DNA of 64,000 nucleotides. Source: Caenibius tardaugens NBRC 16725 (lineage in GTDB: Bacteria > Pseudomonadota > Alphaproteobacteria > Sphingomonadales > Sphingomonadaceae). Numbering within the stretch: position 1 is the stretch's first letter; every line of letters begins with the position of its first letter. Under the pieces are notes generated by a model. That model had not been told where the DNA came from, did no database searches, and was given only the letters and a program-made list of their open reading frames with translations. The translations under genes were made by a program, and so were the position numbers. Below are positions 28,287 to 36,989 of the stretch, piece by piece. The stretch spans positions 496,001 to 560,000 of the forward strand of contig NZ_CP034179.1 in NCBI RefSeq assembly GCF_003860345.1, read 5' to 3'.

Positions 28287-29420
28287 ATGACCATGCGGCA
28301 AATCGCTGTGCTCCCTTATCGCGCGGAGTCGCCCGCCGTTGATGCGCCCATACGCATCCTGCTGATCACTTCGCGCGGTAGTAAGGGGCGGTGGGTTATT
28401 CCCAAGGGACGGCCGATGAACGGCCTGCCTCCGCATGCCAGCGCCGCACGCGAAGCCGAAGAGGAAGCAGGCGTGCTTGGCGCCGCCTGCCCCACCCCGA
28501 TCGGCAGCTTCCGTTTTCGCAAACGCCAGAAATCCGGCGCATCGATGTGGACCGACGTGCAGGTCTTCCCCTTCGCCGTGACCGACGAACTGGATAGCTG
28601 GGAAGAACAGCACGAGCGTGAACGCCGCTGGTTCACGCTGGATGAAGCGGCGCAAGCCGTGGAAGAAGAGGATCTGCGCGCGCTGATCCGGAGTTTCGGA
28701 CCGCGCGAATTCCGCCGCGCTGCGCTGGGGCTAAATCTCATTGAAACAGTTGCGGACAAAACGGGGGTTAATGCCATGTTTGCCTGGTTCCAACGGCTGA
28801 TTCCGCAACAGGGCAATTTCTTCGAGCTGTTCGAACAACAGGCGGCCACGCTTGTCGCAGGCGCCGATGCCCTTGCCCGCCTGCTGCAGGGCGGCCCGGG
28901 CACTGTCGATCACGTGCGCGAAATCGAAGAACGCGAACATGATGCCGACAACATAACCCGCGAAGTCCTGCAGGCCGTTCGCCGCACATTCCTGACTCCG
29001 TTCGACCGCGGTGCGATTACCAGCCTGATCGGCACGATGGATGACGCGATCGACGAAATGCACATGACAGCGGGTGCTGCCGATCTCTATGACATCACCG
29101 AGTTTGAGCCGGAAATGCGCGACATGGCAGCGATTATCGTCGATGCCGCGCGTCTGACCGCCGAAGCCATGCCGCTGCTGCGCAAGATCGCCGACAACGG
29201 CGTGCGCCTGCACGAACTGACCGAACGCCTCGTGCGGATGGAAGGGCATGCCGATGAAATCCACGCTGCCGGGCTCAAACGCATATTCCGCGAGATTGGC
29301 AGCCGCGATCCCCTGCAATTCATGGCGCGACAGGAAATGTTCAAGCGCCTTGAACGTGTGGTCGACCGTTTCGAAGACCTCGCTAACGAGATCGACGGTC
29401 TCGTAATCGATCATTCCTGA
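28287..29420 (+). CDS. NUDIX hydrolase fused in frame to DUF47 (PhoU-like) protein
   Basis: One uninterrupted frame of 377 residues with two domains. Residues ~5-140 form a NUDIX hydrolase of the diadenosine/inositol-polyphosphate type (RWVIPKGRPMNG, NUDIX helix REAEEEAGV at 55-63). The usual first Glu of the NUDIX box is Leu47. Residues ~164-377 form a DUF47 domain, a PhoU-like helical bundle that partners PiT transporters (FQRLIPQQGNFFELFEQQ, EIEEREHDADNI). DUF47 normally starts at about MFAWFQRL; the corresponding ATG (28776, Met164) is preceded by GGGGG 8 nt upstream, so an internal start could also give free DUF47. The main start has GGAGG 7 nt upstream. The PiT gene follows after 19 bp and a Pho-box-like site precedes. 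See findings for the fusion. Confidence 0.88.
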   Translation: MTMRQIAVLPYRAESPAVDAPIRILLITSRGSKGRWVIPKGRPMNGLPPHASAAREAEEEAGVLGAACPTPIGSFRFRKRQKSGASMWTDVQVFPFAVTDELDSWEEQHERERRWFTLDEAAQAVEEEDLRALIRSFGPREFRRAALGLNLIETVADKTGVNAMFAWFQRLIPQQGNFFELFEQQAATLVAGADALARLLQGGPGTVDHVREIEEREHDADNITREVLQAVRRTFLTPFDRGAITSLIGTMDDAIDEMHMTAGAADLYDITEFEPEMRDMAAIIVDAARLTAEAMPLLRKIADNGVRLHELTERLVRMEGHADEIHAAGLKRIFREIGSRDPLQFMARQEMFKRLERVVDRFEDLANEIDGLVIDHS

Positions 29421-29439
29421 CCGATAGCGGCATCCAACC

Positions 29440-30441
29440 ATGGATCACAGCCTCGCCCTGCCCCTCCTGATCGGGCTGATCGCGCTCGCCCTCGCGTTCG
29501 ACTTCCTCAACGGCCTGCACGATGCGGCCAACGCCATTGCCACCGTGGTTGCAACACGCCTGCTCTCACCGGTTGCCGCCGTGCTTTTCGCCGCTTTCGG
29601 CAATTTCGCAGCGTACTGGATCATGGGCCTGCATGTCGCCGAAACAGTTGGCAAAGGGATCATCGACAAGGATGTGGTGACACCTGCCGTCGTCTTCGGC
29701 GCGCTGGTCGGGGCGATGTTCTGGAACGTGCTGACCTGGATCAAGGGCATTCCTTCCTCCTCCAGCCACGCCTTGATCGGCGGCCTGCTGGGCGCAGGCA
29801 TTGCCCATGCCGGACACGGCGCGGTGGAAGCATCCGGCACGATCAAGACAGTGGCAGCCATCTTCGTTTCCCCGATTATCGGCTTTGCCCTGGCGATGCT
29901 GATGATGCTGATCACAAGCTGGCTGTTCCGAGGGGTCCAGCCCCGTCAGGCCAACGGTGCGTTCAAGGGGCTGCATCTGATATCGTCCGCGGCCTATTCG
30001 ATCAGCCACGGCGGCAACGATGCGCAGAAGACCATGGGGATCATCACGGTTCTGCTCTATTCCACCGGCCATCTCGGTGGGGAATTCCACGTGCCGGAAT
30101 GGGTCGTGCTGTCCTGCTATTTTGCAATCGCGCTGGGCACGATGTCGGGCGGTTGGAAAATCATCAAGACGATGGGCAGCAAACTGACCAAGCTGAACCA
30201 TCATTCCGGCTTCTGCGCCTCGACAGCGGGTTCGATCGTGGTCTTCGGGGCCAGCGCCGCCGGCATCCCGGTTTCCACCACCCACGCCATTACCGGCGCG
30301 GTCGTGGGCACGGGCGCCGCGCGCCGCGCCAGCGCGGTGCGCTGGAGCGTGGCGAGCCGCGTAATCGTGGCGTGGTTCATTACGATTCCGGCCAGCGCCA
30401 TCGTTGGCGCGTTGTTCTATTACCTGACCCGCCTGTTCTGA
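29440..30441 (+). CDS. pit: PiT-family inorganic phosphate transporter
   Basis: Low-affinity inorganic phosphate permease of 333 residues. It has the duplicated PiT signature: FDFLNGLHDAANAIATVVAT near the N-terminus and SISHGGNDAQKTMGII in the second half. Most of the rest is membrane helices (about ten hydrophobic segments), including GIPSSSSHALIGGLLGAGI and GIPVSTTHAITGAVVGTG. It starts 19 bp after the NUDIX-DUF47 gene and shares its Pho-box-like control region. This is the usual DUF47-pit pairing, in which the DUF47 protein modulates the transporter. Confidence 0.95.
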   Translation: MDHSLALPLLIGLIALALAFDFLNGLHDAANAIATVVATRLLSPVAAVLFAAFGNFAAYWIMGLHVAETVGKGIIDKDVVTPAVVFGALVGAMFWNVLTWIKGIPSSSSHALIGGLLGAGIAHAGHGAVEASGTIKTVAAIFVSPIIGFALAMLMMLITSWLFRGVQPRQANGAFKGLHLISSAAYSISHGGNDAQKTMGIITVLLYSTGHLGGEFHVPEWVVLSCYFAIALGTMSGGWKIIKTMGSKLTKLNHHSGFCASTAGSIVVFGASAAGIPVSTTHAITGAVVGTGAARRASAVRWSVASRVIVAWFITIPASAIVGALFYYLTRLF

Positions 30442-30481
30442 GCGCTGCCCACGCTGCGGTGCCATCCGCCAATCGGGCCGA

Positions 30482-31072
30482 TCAGGCTTTCAACCCGTCA
30501 ATGATCGTGTCGACAAGATCGTCCGGAATGTCGCCCGCAATCCGCCGGTAACTGAACACGGTACGATAGATCACCGATCCCATCATCAGCTCGTACAGCG
30601 AATCCGCCTCCACCTCCTGTCGCATCAGGCCAGCCGCCTTGGCATCGGCAACCATCGCCGCGACGGCGGCCCGTGTTTCCTTTTCCGCCTCAATGGCCAG
30701 ATCGCAGGGCGCCGCGGCTGCGGATGGCAGAGATGCCATGGCACCCAGCACGGCGGCCCGCATTTCAGGCCGGCTGTAATAGGCTGCGACATGTTCGAGG
30801 ATGTTGCGGATCGTTGCGCGCAGATCGCCCGGCACAAGCGCAGTCGGCATGTCCCATTTGCGCCCGTAAGCAACATCGTTCAGCAGCTCGGCCTTGCTCG
30901 CCCAGCGGCGGTAGATGCTTGGCCGGGACACGCCCGAAACCCGCGCCAGAGCGTCGAACCGCAAGGCCTCGAAACCTTCTTCCGCCAGCATGGTTTTGAC
31001 AGCACTCAGGATAGCCCGGTCATTTTCCGGTGACCGCGGCCGTCCTTGCACGCGCTTGCTGCCCTCAGTCAT
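30482..31072 (-). CDS. TetR/AcrR-family repressor
   Basis: 196-residue regulator. The N-terminal helix-turn-helix (FDALARVSGVSRPSIYRRWASKAEL) is clear; the C-terminal ligand domain is of the TetR_C type. It has a strong ribosome site (GGGGAGG). It is divergent from the SDR/SDR/TonB receptor genes starting at 31253, with a 180-bp gap containing an inverted repeat (31148-31168), so it probably represses that operon and itself. The inducer is unknown. Confidence 0.92.
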   Translation of the reverse strand: MTEGSKRVQGRPRSPENDRAILSAVKTMLAEEGFEALRFDALARVSGVSRPSIYRRWASKAELLNDVAYGRKWDMPTALVPGDLRATIRNILEHVAAYYSRPEMRAAVLGAMASLPSAAAAPCDLAIEAEKETRAAVAAMVADAKAAGLMRQEVEADSLYELMMGSVIYRTVFSYRRIAGDIPDDLVDTIIDGLKA

Positions 31073-31147
31073 GCCCTCCCCCTCTTATTGTTTTTCACCG
31101 CGCCCGTATGTTTGATTCATGCAAAAAACACAACCTGCGACGCGGTC

Positions 31148-31168
31148 ATTGCATTGCAATTTGTAATG
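31148..31168. promoter_or_regulatory. candidate TetR operator between divergent genes
   Basis: Two overlapping inverted repeats: ATTGCA-T-TGCAAT (31148-31160, perfect) and CATTGCAA-T-TTGTAATG (31152-31168, one mismatch). It lies midway between the TetR gene and the first SDR gene, where an autoregulating TetR protein would bind. Confidence 0.5.
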
Positions 31169-31252
31169 TATATAGGCAGGCACAACCAACCGCAGAAATC
31201 ATACGATCTGTATGGATTCGCCAAGAAAATAAATGATCACAAGGGAGTGAGG

Positions 31253-32200
31253 ATGAACAGCGTTCGCTTTGACGACCAGGTTGCGATCGTGACCGGTGCA
31301 GGACGTGGCCTTGGCCGCGAATATGCACTCTTGCTCGCCGCACGCGGCGCCAAAGTTGTCGTCAATGATTATGCCTGCGCTGCCGATGGCTCCCCCGACG
31401 ATAATAATCCTGCTGATGACGTTGTTCGCGAAATCGAACAGGCAGGCGGCAGCGCCGTAGCCGCGCGCTACAGCGTAACCGACAATGCGGCAGCCATTGT
31501 CGATACAGCCATTTCCGCGTTCGGACGGCTGGACATTCTCGTGAACAATGCCGGCATTTCCGGTGGCGGATGGTTCGCTGAAATCCCGATCGACGACTGG
31601 GCGCGCATGATCGATACCCATCTGGGCGGCACGGTCGCGGTTACCCGCGCTGCCTGGCCGCATCTCGCCCGGCAGGGCGCGGCCCGCATTATCAACTCCT
31701 CCTCCAACGCCTCTTTCGGCGCGCCGTTCACTACCCACTATTCGACCGCCAAATCCGCCATGATCGGTTTCACCCGATCCCTTGCCGAAGAAGGCGGCGC
31801 AGCGCAGATAACGGTGAATGCCGTCATGCCGGCAGCCTACACCCGCCTCACCGCGCAAATCCCCGATCCTGTGCTGCGCGATCATCTGGCCGCGAATTTC
31901 CAGCCGGAACGGGTCGCCGCATTTGTGGGATGGCTGCTGTCGACAGAGATCTCGGGTGAGATTTTCTCGGTCGGCGCGGGGCGTGCCGCACGCGTCGTAC
32001 TGGCGGAAGGCCCGGCGGCGCTTGTGGCAGAAGACACCCCCGAAGCCTGGTCGGCGGTGGAAAGCCAGGTCATGTCACTGAACGGCTTGCGTGCGCCACT
32101 GAGCCTGATTGACGAACTGTGCGAACACCTTGGCGATCTCGGTGGAGACAGTGCTGCAATCGCTACGACAATCCGTGAATTGCCGAACTGGAAGCCCTGA
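31253..32200 (+). CDS. short-chain dehydrogenase/reductase, multifunctional-enzyme-2-like
   Basis: NAD(P)-dependent SDR of 315 residues, longer than the usual ~250. Rossmann motif TGAGRGLGREYALLLAARGA; the NDYACAADGS insert resembles the 3-hydroxyacyl-CoA/17-beta-hydroxysteroid dehydrogenase domain of peroxisomal multifunctional enzyme 2. NNAG is present, with catalytic Ser (SSSNASFG) and YSTAK. The ATG at 31253 has GGGAG and GAGG upstream; an ORF extension to 31046 overlaps the TetR gene and its promoter and is not protein-like. First gene of a rightward operon. A substrate with a hydroxyacyl-CoA or sterol-like secondary alcohol is suggested by similarity only. Confidence 0.9.
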   Translation: MNSVRFDDQVAIVTGAGRGLGREYALLLAARGAKVVVNDYACAADGSPDDNNPADDVVREIEQAGGSAVAARYSVTDNAAAIVDTAISAFGRLDILVNNAGISGGGWFAEIPIDDWARMIDTHLGGTVAVTRAAWPHLARQGAARIINSSSNASFGAPFTTHYSTAKSAMIGFTRSLAEEGGAAQITVNAVMPAAYTRLTAQIPDPVLRDHLAANFQPERVAAFVGWLLSTEISGEIFSVGAGRAARVVLAEGPAALVAEDTPEAWSAVESQVMSLNGLRAPLSLIDELCEHLGDLGGDSAAIATTIRELPNWKP

Positions 32201-32295
32201 CACCCGGATTTGGCAGGCCTTTCCCCGAACCCTACGCGTCGACCTGATCGCCGCGCCTTCGTGCGGCCGGTTGCGAAAATGAAGGAGTATTGTGA

Positions 32296-33081
32296 ATGAG
32301 CGATTTTGCGCAGAAGGTTGCCCTGGTCACAGGCGGTGGATCGGGTATCGGCCGCGCGGCATGCCAGCGCCTCGCCTTGGAAGGCGCCAGCGTCGTGGTG
32401 GTGGACCGTGACGAAGCGACGGCCCAGCGCACTGTCGAACTGATCACCGCCGCAGGTGGCAAGGCCATCGCCGTAACTGCCGACATCGCCAGCGAAGCCG
32501 ATAACAAGGCCATGTTCGATGCGGCTGAACAGGCGTTCGGCGGGGTCGACGCTGCCTTCCTCAACGCAGGCATTCTCCAGCCCTATGTGCCCTTCGATCA
32601 GTTGTCGCTCGATACTTTCGACCGCGTGATTTCGGTCAATCTGCGCGGAGCCTTTCTGGGTGCGCAACAGGCGCAAGCGCGCCTGCGCCCGGGCGGAGCC
32701 TGCGTCGTCACCGCGTCCGGCGCCGGGATCATCGGGTTCGCCGAAGCGGCGGCCTACTCCATGTCCAAGCACGGGGTTGTCGGTCTGGTGCGCTCGGCCG
32801 CGGCATCATTCGCAGCGCGCAGCCTGCGCATCAATGCGATCTGCCCGGGCATGGTGCTGACCAGCATGAACGGATTGGCCGCAGTGGAAACGGTCGATGC
32901 GCCCGAAGACCTGACCGATCCGGAATATCGTGGCGCCCTTTCCGGGCAACAGGTCGCTGAAGTGGCTTTGTTCCTGCTCAGCCGCCGTTCGGTTGCCCTG
33001 AACGGCCAGGCACAGCTTGTGGACGCCGCGTCCCTGTCATCCTTCCCGCCCCTGCCGGAAGAAGCCCTGTCCGCGCGTTAA
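32296..33081 (+). CDS. classical short-chain dehydrogenase/reductase
   Basis: SDR of 261 residues with complete landmarks: TGGGSGIG cofactor loop, NAG in FLNAGILQ, catalytic Ser in TASGAG and YSMSK. The Asp in VVVVDRDE after strand 2 suggests NAD(H) preference. It starts 95 bp after the first SDR and ends 70 bp before the TonB receptor, same strand. The gap before it contains no obvious terminator, so co-transcription is likely. Substrate unknown. Confidence 0.9.
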   Translation: MSDFAQKVALVTGGGSGIGRAACQRLALEGASVVVVDRDEATAQRTVELITAAGGKAIAVTADIASEADNKAMFDAAEQAFGGVDAAFLNAGILQPYVPFDQLSLDTFDRVISVNLRGAFLGAQQAQARLRPGGACVVTASGAGIIGFAEAAAYSMSKHGVVGLVRSAAASFAARSLRINAICPGMVLTSMNGLAAVETVDAPEDLTDPEYRGALSGQQVAEVALFLLSRRSVALNGQAQLVDAASLSSFPPLPEEALSAR

Positions 33082-33151
33082 GCGCGGACACCCAGCCTAC
33101 GAGAATCAAAAGTATTTCCGACCCAAACGGAAAGTTAAAGGGAGTGTTACA

Positions 33152-35617
33152 ATGAGTTACTTGAAGTACGTCTGCGGCACATCGGCATCTGCCCTTGCGC
33201 TGGCGATCTGCGGCGCGCAGCCCGCATTTGCACAGACGGAAACCGACGAGCCCGCAGCACGCAGCGGCGGCGTTCAGGAAATCGTGGTGACCGCGCAGAA
33301 GCGTGAGGAAAACCTGCAGAAGGTTCCGGTGGCCGTGACCGCCATCACCTCCGAAGCGATTGCCAACGCCCGCATCGAAAACATCACCGACCTGCGCTCG
33401 ATTGCACCGAACCTCTACGTCGTGCAGCAGCCGGGCGGCAGCGCCATCCCCACCACCGTCATGCGCGGTCAGGTTTCGGGCGCCGCATCGAACCCGACGG
33501 TCGACAACGGTATCTCGTACTACATCGACGGCGTTTACCTCGGTGCGCTGAACGGCCTCATCTTCGACATGTCGGATATCGAACGCGTCGAAATCATCCG
33601 TGGCCCGGCCGGCACGCTGTTCGGCACCAACTCCACCGGCGGCGCCATCAACTACATCACGTCGGGCCCCAAGGGCGAATTCGGCGTGAAGCAGGACCTG
33701 AGCTACGCCCGCTTCGGTTCGTTCCGCAGCAAGACCCGCATCGACACGCCCGAATGGAACGGGCTGAGCGCATCGGTCAGCTACCTGCATAACGAACGCA
33801 AGAGCAACGTCCGCAACTTCCGTCAGACGACGATGGACTACACCGCCTTCACCAATGGCGAACTCGGCAAGCTCACCTCGGTCAAGCGCCTGGGCGAAAG
33901 CACGACCGACGCAGTTCACGCCACCCTGCGCTGGAAGGACGTCGTCGAAGGGCTGACGCTCGACTACAAATTCGACTGGACGCGTGAAAAGTCCTCGGGC
34001 GCCCCGGTCTATCTGATCGGCCTGCCGGACACCCTGGGCGGCCTTGGTGCATATTATCAGATCGCAGCCCAGGCAGCTGGCGGCGGTCTGTCCTTGGACG
34101 ACCTGATCCAGACCAAGCGCGGCAAGATCGCGTTTAACGACAACACCACGCCGACTCTCACCAAGACGCAGTCGCACCTGTTCGTCGCCAATTATCAGGC
34201 GAACGACTGGCTCAGCATCAAGAACTCCACCAGCTGGCGTTCGAACAAGCGTAGTGGGTTCACATCGAACCTCGATGGTACGGGCTTCCTCGACATCGCA
34301 CCGAACACCCAACTCGGTCTGCTGACGGTTATGTGCTGCAGCCAGCTGAACCAGTTCAGCAATGAACTGCAGCTCAATATCGATACCGACAAGGTCACCG
34401 GTACGCTGGGTCTGTTCCACTACACCCGCCGGACCAAGCCGGGCAGCAACCCGTGGGGTATGCTGACCAACGAAACGTTCTCGGCCTATTACCTCGGCAT
34501 GCGGTATGCCCCCGGATCGTCGATCGACGATTTCGATCGCAGCTTCCAGTATCGTGTCAAGCAGCAGGCCGCCTACGGCCAGCTGACCTATCACGTGAGC
34601 GATCAGTTCGATGTGACCGGCGGTCTGCGCTACACGCACGACGACAAGAACTTCTTCGACACGTCCAGTGGCCAACCCGGCGCGAACTACAACTATTCGA
34701 AGGGCAATTTCAGCTACCTCGTCAACCTGACCTGGAAGCCGACCGACAACACCATGGCTTATGCCAAGTACAGCACCAGCTTCATTGCTGGCGGTACGGC
34801 GGCGGGCCCGATGGCTGTTGATCCGGTAACCCACTTGCCGTTCATCGCCGCAGCCAAGACTTATGGTGAAGAAAAGGCGAAATCGTGGGAAGCGGGCGTC
34901 AAGACCGAACTGTTTGATCGTCGCCTGCGTGCCAACCTTGCCGTGTTCCACGTGACGTACACCGGTCTGCAGACCCCGCTGTTCAAATCGGGTGAACTGG
35001 TCACTGCACCAAGTGGTGAAGAAGTCATGTCGGGCGCGTCGCAGTACACCACCAACTTCGGTAAAGCGCGCGCTTACGGGTTGGAATGGGAATTCACTGC
35101 GGTTCCGACCGAAGGCCTCACGCTGGGCTGGTCGGGCAGCTACACCAACTTCAAGTACAAGAAGATCTCCGCAGATATTCTTGCTGCCGGTGGTGTAACC
35201 AAGGTCAGCGATTACCCGGTTTCGCAGCGTCCGAAGTTCATGACCAACCTTTCGGCACAGTATGTGATGCCGCTGGTGGACGATACCCGGCTGTCGCTGC
35301 AACTTGACGGCGCTTATCGTTCCACGATCAACGTCGGCACGCAGGAATTCAGCAATGCCGGCTTCGTCGCGGCAGGCTTGTCGTACGACCCGCGCTACAT
35401 GAACGACCTGCTCAAGCAGAAGGGTCTGTGGACCCTCAATGCGCGCGCTTCGGTCATGGATATCGATGTCGGACCGGCCAAGGCCACCGTCTCGCTCTGG
35501 GGTCGTAACATCACCAACAAGCAGCGCCTGAACTTCATCGCCAACACCAGCATCACCGCTGCTGGCCTGTTCGATGATCCGGCAACCTATGGTGTCGATC
35601 TGAGCATCGAATTCTGA
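33152..35617 (+). CDS. TonB-dependent outer-membrane receptor
   Basis: 821-residue receptor. Signal peptide (MSYLKYVCGTSASALALAIC, cleaved near AFAQTE), TonB-box region GGVQEIVVTAQKREENLQKV, plug with VDNGISYYIDGVYLG and VEIIRGPAGTLFGTNSTGGAI, then the beta-barrel ending in Phe (DLSIEF). This pattern matches the large sphingomonad receptor family often found beside catabolic genes. ATG 33152 has GGGAG 8 nt upstream; the ORF extension to 33017 overlaps the preceding SDR. It probably imports the compound processed by the neighbouring SDRs, which is an inference. Confidence 0.93.
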   Translation: MSYLKYVCGTSASALALAICGAQPAFAQTETDEPAARSGGVQEIVVTAQKREENLQKVPVAVTAITSEAIANARIENITDLRSIAPNLYVVQQPGGSAIPTTVMRGQVSGAASNPTVDNGISYYIDGVYLGALNGLIFDMSDIERVEIIRGPAGTLFGTNSTGGAINYITSGPKGEFGVKQDLSYARFGSFRSKTRIDTPEWNGLSASVSYLHNERKSNVRNFRQTTMDYTAFTNGELGKLTSVKRLGESTTDAVHATLRWKDVVEGLTLDYKFDWTREKSSGAPVYLIGLPDTLGGLGAYYQIAAQAAGGGLSLDDLIQTKRGKIAFNDNTTPTLTKTQSHLFVANYQANDWLSIKNSTSWRSNKRSGFTSNLDGTGFLDIAPNTQLGLLTVMCCSQLNQFSNELQLNIDTDKVTGTLGLFHYTRRTKPGSNPWGMLTNETFSAYYLGMRYAPGSSIDDFDRSFQYRVKQQAAYGQLTYHVSDQFDVTGGLRYTHDDKNFFDTSSGQPGANYNYSKGNFSYLVNLTWKPTDNTMAYAKYSTSFIAGGTAAGPMAVDPVTHLPFIAAAKTYGEEKAKSWEAGVKTELFDRRLRANLAVFHVTYTGLQTPLFKSGELVTAPSGEEVMSGASQYTTNFGKARAYGLEWEFTAVPTEGLTLGWSGSYTNFKYKKISADILAAGGVTKVSDYPVSQRPKFMTNLSAQYVMPLVDDTRLSLQLDGAYRSTINVGTQEFSNAGFVAAGLSYDPRYMNDLLKQKGLWTLNARASVMDIDVGPAKATVSLWGRNITNKQRLNFIANTSITAAGLFDDPATYGVDLSIEF

Positions 35618-35638
35618 TGCACCATCATTGATGCAATG

Positions 35639-35674
35639 GGCCTGCCGGGGGATAACCCTCCGGCAGGCCTTTTT
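35639..35674 (+). terminator. intrinsic terminator after the second TonB receptor
   Basis: A perfect 10-bp stem (GGCCTGCCGG / CCGGCAGGCC), an 11-nt loop and five T residues, 22 bp after the receptor stop. It lies only 29 bp before the ATG of the cupin gene. Confidence 0.9.
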
Positions 35675-35703
35675 GTTTGTATAACGGGGAGAGGAACCCA
35701 ATC

Positions 35704-36150
35704 ATGCGCTCTATCGTGACCACTACAGTCGATGGCCGTTCCCGCGTGCTCAAAGCCGAGGAACTGCCCGACCATTACTGGGTCAATCTCTGGTCGGTTT
35801 CCGCCGACGCGCCGCTGGGGGCGGACAATGCCGATGAAAACGCCGCCTTCCCGCCTGCCGGGATCGGATCGGCCAACTGGACCATGGTTTCCGTGCCGCC
35901 TGTGGAAGAGATGAAGGCCACGCTGGCGAAGGAAGGCACCGAAGGCATCGATGCCGATGGTTTTCATCTGACCAACACCGTCGATTTCGTCGTCATTCTC
36001 GATGGGCCGGTCGAACTGGTGCTGGATGATGAATCGATCACCGTACAACCGGGCGATCTGGTGGTCCAACGCAATACCAATCACGCCTGGTTCAACCATG
36101 GTGACAAGCCGATCCGCCTGCTCGCCCTGATGATGGGCCTGCCGCAATGA
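35704..36150 (+). CDS. cupin-domain protein
   Basis: 148-residue protein with a C-terminal single cupin barrel: motif 1-like VDFVVILDGPVELVLDDES and motif 2-like PGDLVVQRNTNHAWFNHGD. Several metal-ligand positions are weak or missing: only the H of NHAW and the H of FNHGD are obvious. It may be a binding protein, isomerase or small oxygenase. The ATG at 35704 has GGGGAGAGGA upstream. The stop overlaps the start of the next SDR by 4 bp (ATGA), so the two are translationally coupled. Located immediately after a terminator. Enzyme activity cannot be told. Confidence 0.82.
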   Translation: MRSIVTTTVDGRSRVLKAEELPDHYWVNLWSVSADAPLGADNADENAAFPPAGIGSANWTMVSVPPVEEMKATLAKEGTEGIDADGFHLTNTVDFVVILDGPVELVLDDESITVQPGDLVVQRNTNHAWFNHGDKPIRLLALMMGLPQ

Positions 36151-36944
36151 GCGGCAATCTGAGCAGCAGCCTGAATGGCAAGGTCGCGCTCGTCACCGGG
36201 GGGGCTAAGGGTATCGGGCTCGGAATATCCCGCCATCTGTTTCAGGCAGGGGCAAAGGTTGCGATCGCCGATCTGGACCAGGACAGCTTCGCACGCTCCG
36301 ACCTCGCCAGTGAAAGCGAGCGGGTGCACTTCATTCAGGCCAACGCCACTGTGGAAGGCGATATCCAACGCGCGGTGGAAGAAACCGTATCGCGGTTTGG
36401 CGCGCTCGACTGCATGGTCTGCAATGCCGGTGGCCCTGCGGGGGCGCTCGGGCGTATTCTCGATACCACGGCAGAGGATTTCGACGATGCGCTGACCCTC
36501 ACCCTCCGTTCGGCGTTTCTCGGCATTCGTGCGGCAGGGCGTCAGATGATCGCCAGCGGAACCGCTGGAAGGATCATCACGATCGGGTCGATCTCCGCCC
36601 AGGCCAATGGTGCCGGGCCGCCGATCTACAGCACCGCCAAGGCCGCGCTTGTCCGCCTGACGCAAAACGCCGCTGCGGAACTGGCCCCTCATGGCATTCA
36701 GGTGAACAGCGTTTCTCCGGGCCTGATCCTGACAGAAAACATGCGTTCCGCCGGATTTGCCGAACAGCATGTCAGCCAGTTCCAGCCGCTCAAAAAGGCT
36801 GGTCTGCCTGATCACGTCGGCGCAGCCGTGGTGTTCCTTGCCGGCGATGCGGCCGATTTCATTGCCGGTACCGATCTGGTCGTCGATGGGGCCGCGCTGG
36901 CGGAAGGGATCAACTTCTACGCCAAACTCGGCTTCGGCAACTGA
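36147..36944 (+). CDS. short-chain dehydrogenase/reductase
   Basis: SDR of 265 residues. Glycine motif TGGAKGIGLGISRHL, ADLDQDSF after strand 2 (Asp, NAD preference), CNAGG, catalytic Ser in TIGSISAQ and YSTAK. The end FIAGTDLVVDGAALAEG is the normal SDR C-terminal segment. It overlaps the cupin stop by 4 bp. Third SDR in the 31-37 kb cluster. It converges on the efflux operon 45 bp downstream. Substrate unknown. Confidence 0.9.
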   Translation: MSGNLSSSLNGKVALVTGGAKGIGLGISRHLFQAGAKVAIADLDQDSFARSDLASESERVHFIQANATVEGDIQRAVEETVSRFGALDCMVCNAGGPAGALGRILDTTAEDFDDALTLTLRSAFLGIRAAGRQMIASGTAGRIITIGSISAQANGAGPPIYSTAKAALVRLTQNAAAELAPHGIQVNSVSPGLILTENMRSAGFAEQHVSQFQPLKKAGLPDHVGAAVVFLAGDAADFIAGTDLVVDGAALAEGINFYAKLGFGN

Positions 36945-36954
36945 CGCAGGTCTT

Positions 36955-36980
36955 GCGGGGCAGGTATGCGCCTGCCTCGC
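36955..36980. terminator. stem-loop between convergent genes
   Basis: GCGGGGCAGG / CCTGCCTCGC, a 10-bp stem with one G-U pair and a 6-nt loop, between the SDR and the convergent efflux pump gene. It has no clear T tract on either strand, so it is a weak terminator candidate. Confidence 0.45.
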
Positions 36981-36989
36981 AGAACCGGA

